NCBI RefSeq assembly: GCF_035645195.1
Contig: NZ_DASQNA010000014.1
Span: forward strand, 1-64,000
DNA length: 64,000 nucleotides
Source of the DNA: Paenibacillus sp.
Lineage (GTDB): Bacteria > Bacillota > Bacilli > Paenibacillales > YIM-B00363
Direction: 5' to 3'
The stretch's first letter is position 1, and the number at the start of each line of letters is the position of its first letter. The position numbers and the translations under genes were made by a program. Under the pieces are notes generated by a model. It made no database searches, was not told the DNA's origin, and saw only the letters and a list, made by a program, of their open reading frames with translations. Shown here one piece after another: positions 61,186 to 64,000 of the stretch.

Positions 61186-62337
61186 ATGAGCGGCAAATGC
61201 GAAGTGAGGCTGCCGGAAACATCGCCCGGCATCGAGGAGAGCTTGGTCGTGTTCTGGCACGCGAGCGTCGGGGACCGGGTGGAGCGGGGGCAGGCGCTCC
61301 TCGAGGTGCAGACGGAGAAAGCGGTGTTCGAAATCGAAGCCCCGGCGGCGGGAGTCGTCAGCGACATCGTCGTGCCTCGCGGAGGGGTGGCGAAGGTCGG
61401 CGACGTCGTGGCGGTTTTGGCGACGGAGACGACCGAAGGGCTCGCCGGCGCGGCGCTTGAGGAGGCGCAGGAGGCCGCGGGAGCTCCGCCGGCCGCGGAG
61501 GAACGCGCGGGAAGCGGGGGCGTCCAGGTCGCTCCGAGACTGCGGCGGCTCGCCAAGGAGCTGGGCGTCGACCTCGCCCGCGTCGAAGGGACGGGGGCAG
61601 GCGGGAAAATCACGGAGGACGACGTGCGGCGGGCGGCGGACCGCGCCGCCGTGCCGGCCGCAGACCCGCAGTCCGCCGGCAGCGTCGTGCCGCACACGCC
61701 GATCCGGCGGACGATCGCGCGGCGCATGATGCAAAGTCTGCAGCAGTCGGCGCAGCTGACGCTGACGGCTTGGGCGGACGTGACCGAGCTCTCGGAACAG
61801 CGGAAGCGGCTGGCGCCCGGGGTCACTTGGAACGCCTGGGCGCTGCGCGCGGCCGTCCTGGCGCTGCGGGAGCACCCCGAGATCAATGCAGCTTGGGAAG
61901 AAGACGGGATCCGCCGGTTCGAAGACGTCCATTTGGGCGTCGCGGTCGACACCGAGGACGGCTTGCTGGTGCCGGTCGTCCGGGAGGCGCATCGACTGCC
62001 GCTGACGGAGCTGAACGCGGTCGTCGGACAGCTCGCCAAGAAAGCGAGGGAAGGGAGGCTGTCCGGCGCGGAGCTGTCGGGCGGTACGTTCACAGTGACC
62101 AATTTGGGCTCGCTCGGCGTCGAGTTTTTCACGCCGGTGCTGAACCCGCCGGAGAGCGCGATTTTGGGCGTAGGGAAGCTGGACAAAAGGCTGACGCTGC
62201 AGGACGGCCAAGCCGCGGAGCAAAGCCGCCTCCCGCTGAGCCTCACGTTCGATCACCGGGTCGTCGACGGGGCGCCGGCGGCGAAATTTTTGCAGTCTGT
62301 CGCGCATTTTTTAGGGCAGCCGGAGCGTTTGCTGTAA
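61186..62337 (+). CDS. acoC: Dihydrolipoamide acetyltransferase-type E2 subunit
   Basis: The 383-residue protein has one lipoyl domain (1-80) with lipoylated Lys45 in EVQTEKAVFEIEAP, an E3-binding domain (about 115-150: PRLRRLAKELGVDLARVEGT), and the acyltransferase domain (from about 165) with its SLTFDHRVVDGAPAAKFL catalytic His and Asp. It transfers the acetyl group to CoA. No E3 gene follows; a terminator ends the operon, so the shared dihydrolipoamide dehydrogenase must come from elsewhere. GGGAGGAG precedes ATG 61186. Confidence 0.92.
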   Translation: MSGKCEVRLPETSPGIEESLVVFWHASVGDRVERGQALLEVQTEKAVFEIEAPAAGVVSDIVVPRGGVAKVGDVVAVLATETTEGLAGAALEEAQEAAGAPPAAEERAGSGGVQVAPRLRRLAKELGVDLARVEGTGAGGKITEDDVRRAADRAAVPAADPQSAGSVVPHTPIRRTIARRMMQSLQQSAQLTLTAWADVTELSEQRKRLAPGVTWNAWALRAAVLALREHPEINAAWEEDGIRRFEDVHLGVAVDTEDGLLVPVVREAHRLPLTELNAVVGQLAKKAREGRLSGAELSGGTFTVTNLGSLGVEFFTPVLNPPESAILGVGKLDKRLTLQDGQAAEQSRLPLSLTFDHRVVDGAPAAKFLQSVAHFLGQPERLL

Positions 62338-62363
62338 ATAGCGGGCGGCAGCGTACGCAAGCG

Positions 62364-62419
62364 AAAACCTCGGATTCAGGCAGAGAGAGCATCGCCTCTC
62401 CCCGGACCCGAGGTTTTTT
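62364..62419 (+). terminator. Terminator of the aco operon
   Basis: AAACCTCGG / CCGAGGTTT stem enclosing about 34 bases and followed by six T, about 27 bases behind acoC. Confidence 0.85.
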
Positions 62420-62743
62420 ATTGCTGACTCGGAACGAGTAAATTGTATAGAAAACTTCCGCTTCACCGCGGTCGCTCATCCTTGGATGTACTTCGTTAGA
62501 AGTTTTTCTTATATAGGACGGTCTATTTTTGTAATTTTACATAAAGTTGCGTCATAAATAATAATTAAAATGAACTATTGATTTAAATGTGACTCATTAT
62601 TATAATTATGACATACTAAATGTTCGATACTGATGTGCGTCGATGTAGTCGATAAGTCGGAGAGTCGGTAAGTCGGTTTGGCGCCCGCGGCGCCGGATTG
62701 GGACGGTCCGCGGGAACGATACGCATGGGAGGAGAACGGAACC
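62420..62743 (+). other. AT-rich intergenic region before the SR1P-like gene
   Basis: The stretch at about 62500-62640 is strikingly AT-rich for this window and contains TATAAT (62601-62606) and GACATACTAAATG. Near 62650-62675 the octamer family (TAAGTCGG, AGAGTCGG, TAAGTCGG) is repeated in tandem. It likely holds the promoter of the downstream mini-protein/ppdK genes. I see no gene. Confidence 0.5.
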
Positions 62744-62929
62744 ATGGGGATTCACGGGGAGACGACGACGGTTGCGGAGAAACGGGGACAGCTCGGTACG
62801 GTCATCTGCGCGCGGTGCGGCGAGGTGATCGACACGCTGCCGACGAACGGGGTCAAAACGATGTACGGATTTTGCGGTCAGCCGGAGTGCCGGGCACGGA
62901 AAGACGCCGACGAGGGGGACGCGCGGTGA
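62744..62929 (+). CDS. SR1P-like small cysteine protein (GapA-binding peptide family)
   Basis: The 61-residue protein has the short SR1P-type core: LGTVICARCGEVIDTLP, then KTMYGFCGQPEC, four cysteines in two pairs. In B. subtilis, SR1P is the 39-residue peptide of the SR1 RNA; it binds glyceraldehyde-3-phosphate dehydrogenase GapA. The N-terminal addition (MGIHGETTTVAEKRG) and C-terminal charged tail are extra. ATG 62744 has GGGAGGAG upstream. Its stop overlaps the ppdK start (GTGA), so the two are translated together. A role in GapA control is by family analogy. Confidence 0.7.
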   Translation: MGIHGETTTVAEKRGQLGTVICARCGEVIDTLPTNGVKTMYGFCGQPECRARKDADEGDAR

Positions 62930-64000
62930 CGGTGAAGTTGGTGTACGCCTTCGCGGAAGGCAGCGCGCAGATGAGCGCGCTGCTCGGCGGCAAAGGGGCG
63001 AATTTGGCGGAAATGGCTCGTGCGGGATTGCCGGTCCCGCCCGGATTTACGATTACGACGGACGCTTGCAAAGCGTTCTTCCGCGCGGGCAACCGGCTGT
63101 CTGACGATCTGCGGAAGCAGATCGTTGAGGCGCTGAAGCGGCTAGAGCAGGAGAGGGGGCAGCGGTTCGGCGATCCGGATGCGCCGCTGCTCGTCTCCGT
63201 CCGATCGGGCTCCGTTACGTCCATGCCGGGCATGATGGATACGATTTTGAATTTAGGCCTGAACGACGAGACGGTCCGGGGGCTGGCCGCTTCGACGAAC
63301 GACGAGCGATTCGCGTACGATTGTTACCGGCGGCTCATCCAGATGTTCGGCAACGTCGTGATCGGCATCGAGGCGCACCGATTCGAGCGGCTTCTGCTCG
63401 CGGTGAAGCGCAGCTTCGGCGTCGCGCAGGATCAGGACATGCCCGCCGAAGGCTGGAAGCGTCTCGCGGCCGAATACAAGGAATGCATTCGCGAGGCCGC
63501 CGGGACCGAGTTTCCGCAGCAGGTGTATGATCAGCTGTCCATGGCGGTGGAAGCCGTCTTTCGCTCGTGGAACAATCAACGGGCGAAGGTGTATCGGCAA
63601 ATTCACCGCATTCCGGACGATCAAGGGACCGCCGTGAACGTACAGTGCATGGTGTTCGGCAACAAGGGCGAAGACAGCGGCACCGGCGTCGTGTTTACCC
63701 GCAATCCGTCCACCGGGGACAACGTCCTCTACGGCGAATATTTGATCAACGCGCAGGGCGAGGACGTCGTAGCGGGCGTCCGCACGCCGATGAAAATCGA
63801 TGCGCTTCGCGCCGATCTGCCGGCGGCGTACGAGGAGCTCGTGCAGGCGTGCCGCCGCCTGGAGCGCCATTACAAGGACATGCAGGACATCGAATTCACG
63901 GTGGAAAACGGGAAGCTGTACTTGCTGCAGACGCGAAACGGAAAGCGCAACGCGCAGGCCGCGCTCAAAATCGCGGTCGACTTGGTGAACGAAGGCGTTC
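62926..64000 (+). CDS. ppdK: Pyruvate, phosphate dikinase, N-terminal part (cut by window end)
   Basis: The frame from GTG 62926 is open to the window end (358 codons). It begins VYAFAEGSAQM, then LLGGKGANLAEMARAGLPVP and PPGFTITTDACKAF, followed by SVRSGSVTSMPGMMDTILNL and GVVFTRNPSTGDN: the ATP-grasp nucleotide domain of PPDK. The enzyme interconverts pyruvate, ATP and phosphate with phosphoenolpyruvate, AMP and pyrophosphate. GAGGGGGA lies about seven bases upstream and the start overlaps the SR1P-like stop codon. The central His and PEP domain are outside the window. Confidence 0.95.
   Translation, partial: MTVKLVYAFAEGSAQMSALLGGKGANLAEMARAGLPVPPGFTITTDACKAFFRAGNRLSDDLRKQIVEALKRLEQERGQRFGDPDAPLLVSVRSGSVTSMPGMMDTILNLGLNDETVRGLAASTNDERFAYDCYRRLIQMFGNVVIGIEAHRFERLLLAVKRSFGVAQDQDMPAEGWKRLAAEYKECIREAAGTEFPQQVYDQLSMAVEAVFRSWNNQRAKVYRQIHRIPDDQGTAVNVQCMVFGNKGEDSGTGVVFTRNPSTGDNVLYGEYLINAQGEDVVAGVRTPMKIDALRADLPAAYEELVQACRRLERHYKDMQDIEFTVENGKLYLLQTRNGKRNAQAALKIAVDLVNEGV

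Noticed and set aside
61114-62307. 397-codon open frame opposite acoC, and a second in another frame
   Set aside because: Both are mirror frames of a clear E2 gene in GC-rich DNA.

Overview
The window looks like chromosome of an endospore-forming, high-GC Bacillales bacterium, most likely a Paenibacillaceae member (Paenibacillus or Cohnella type). This rests on gene content: an SspI spore protein beside a SpoU methylase, two YjcZ-like mini-proteins, a LiaFSR envelope-stress operon, several YesM/YesN two-component systems tied to LplABC-type sugar importers, and an AcoR/sigma-54 acetoin-type operon. The genus is inference; no 16S sequence is present.

Layout. 1-138 is the 3' end of a 23S rRNA, followed without a 5S gene by 18 tRNA genes (243-1856) and a terminator. 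2041-6027 holds a ROK-fold regulator and, on the opposite strand, cydAB plus two tiny YjcZ-like genes. 6328-10938 is one envelope-stress operon: LiaI-like, PspA, PspC, PspA, LiaF, LiaS, LiaR. 11034-17122 is housekeeping: a GNAT, zwf, prfC, a LytTR regulator, sspI and a SpoU-type rRNA methylase.

17570-35205 is an arabinoxylan/arabinan-type utilisation region: a secreted esterase, two AraC-type response regulators (one with a degenerate receiver), a lipoprotein and two permeases of an importer without its ATPase, YesM/YesN, an unclassified 734-residue (alpha/alpha)6-like protein, GH51 arabinofuranosidase, a small DUF6171-like protein and GH43 beta-xylosidase. 35398-51130 is a second regulated locus: YesM/YesN, lipoprotein, two permeases, a cytosolic esterase, then a gentisate-degradation module (fumarylpyruvate-hydrolase-like FAH protein, DinB protein, gentisate 1,2-dioxygenase-like cupin), a GH3 glycosidase and a large secreted esterase. 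A 22-bp promoter element, placed identically relative to the -10 box, precedes both the lipoprotein gene and the secreted esterase gene, tying the ends of this locus together.

The strongest candidate for an undescribed system is this second locus. I infer that it imports a sugar-aromatic conjugate, releases gentisate with an esterase and/or GH3 enzyme, and degrades it through a ring-cleavage path whose isomerase would be a DinB-fold, possibly bacillithiol-dependent, enzyme. 51187-55697 carries a SAM methyltransferase and AraC regulator divergent from a GH4 enzyme with an atypical active-site motif, and a beta-helix protein lacking a signal peptide. 55939-62337 holds an unassigned gene, acoR and acoABC under a full-consensus sigma-54 promoter. 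The window ends with an SR1P-like mini-protein gene overlapping the start of ppdK, which is cut by the window edge.
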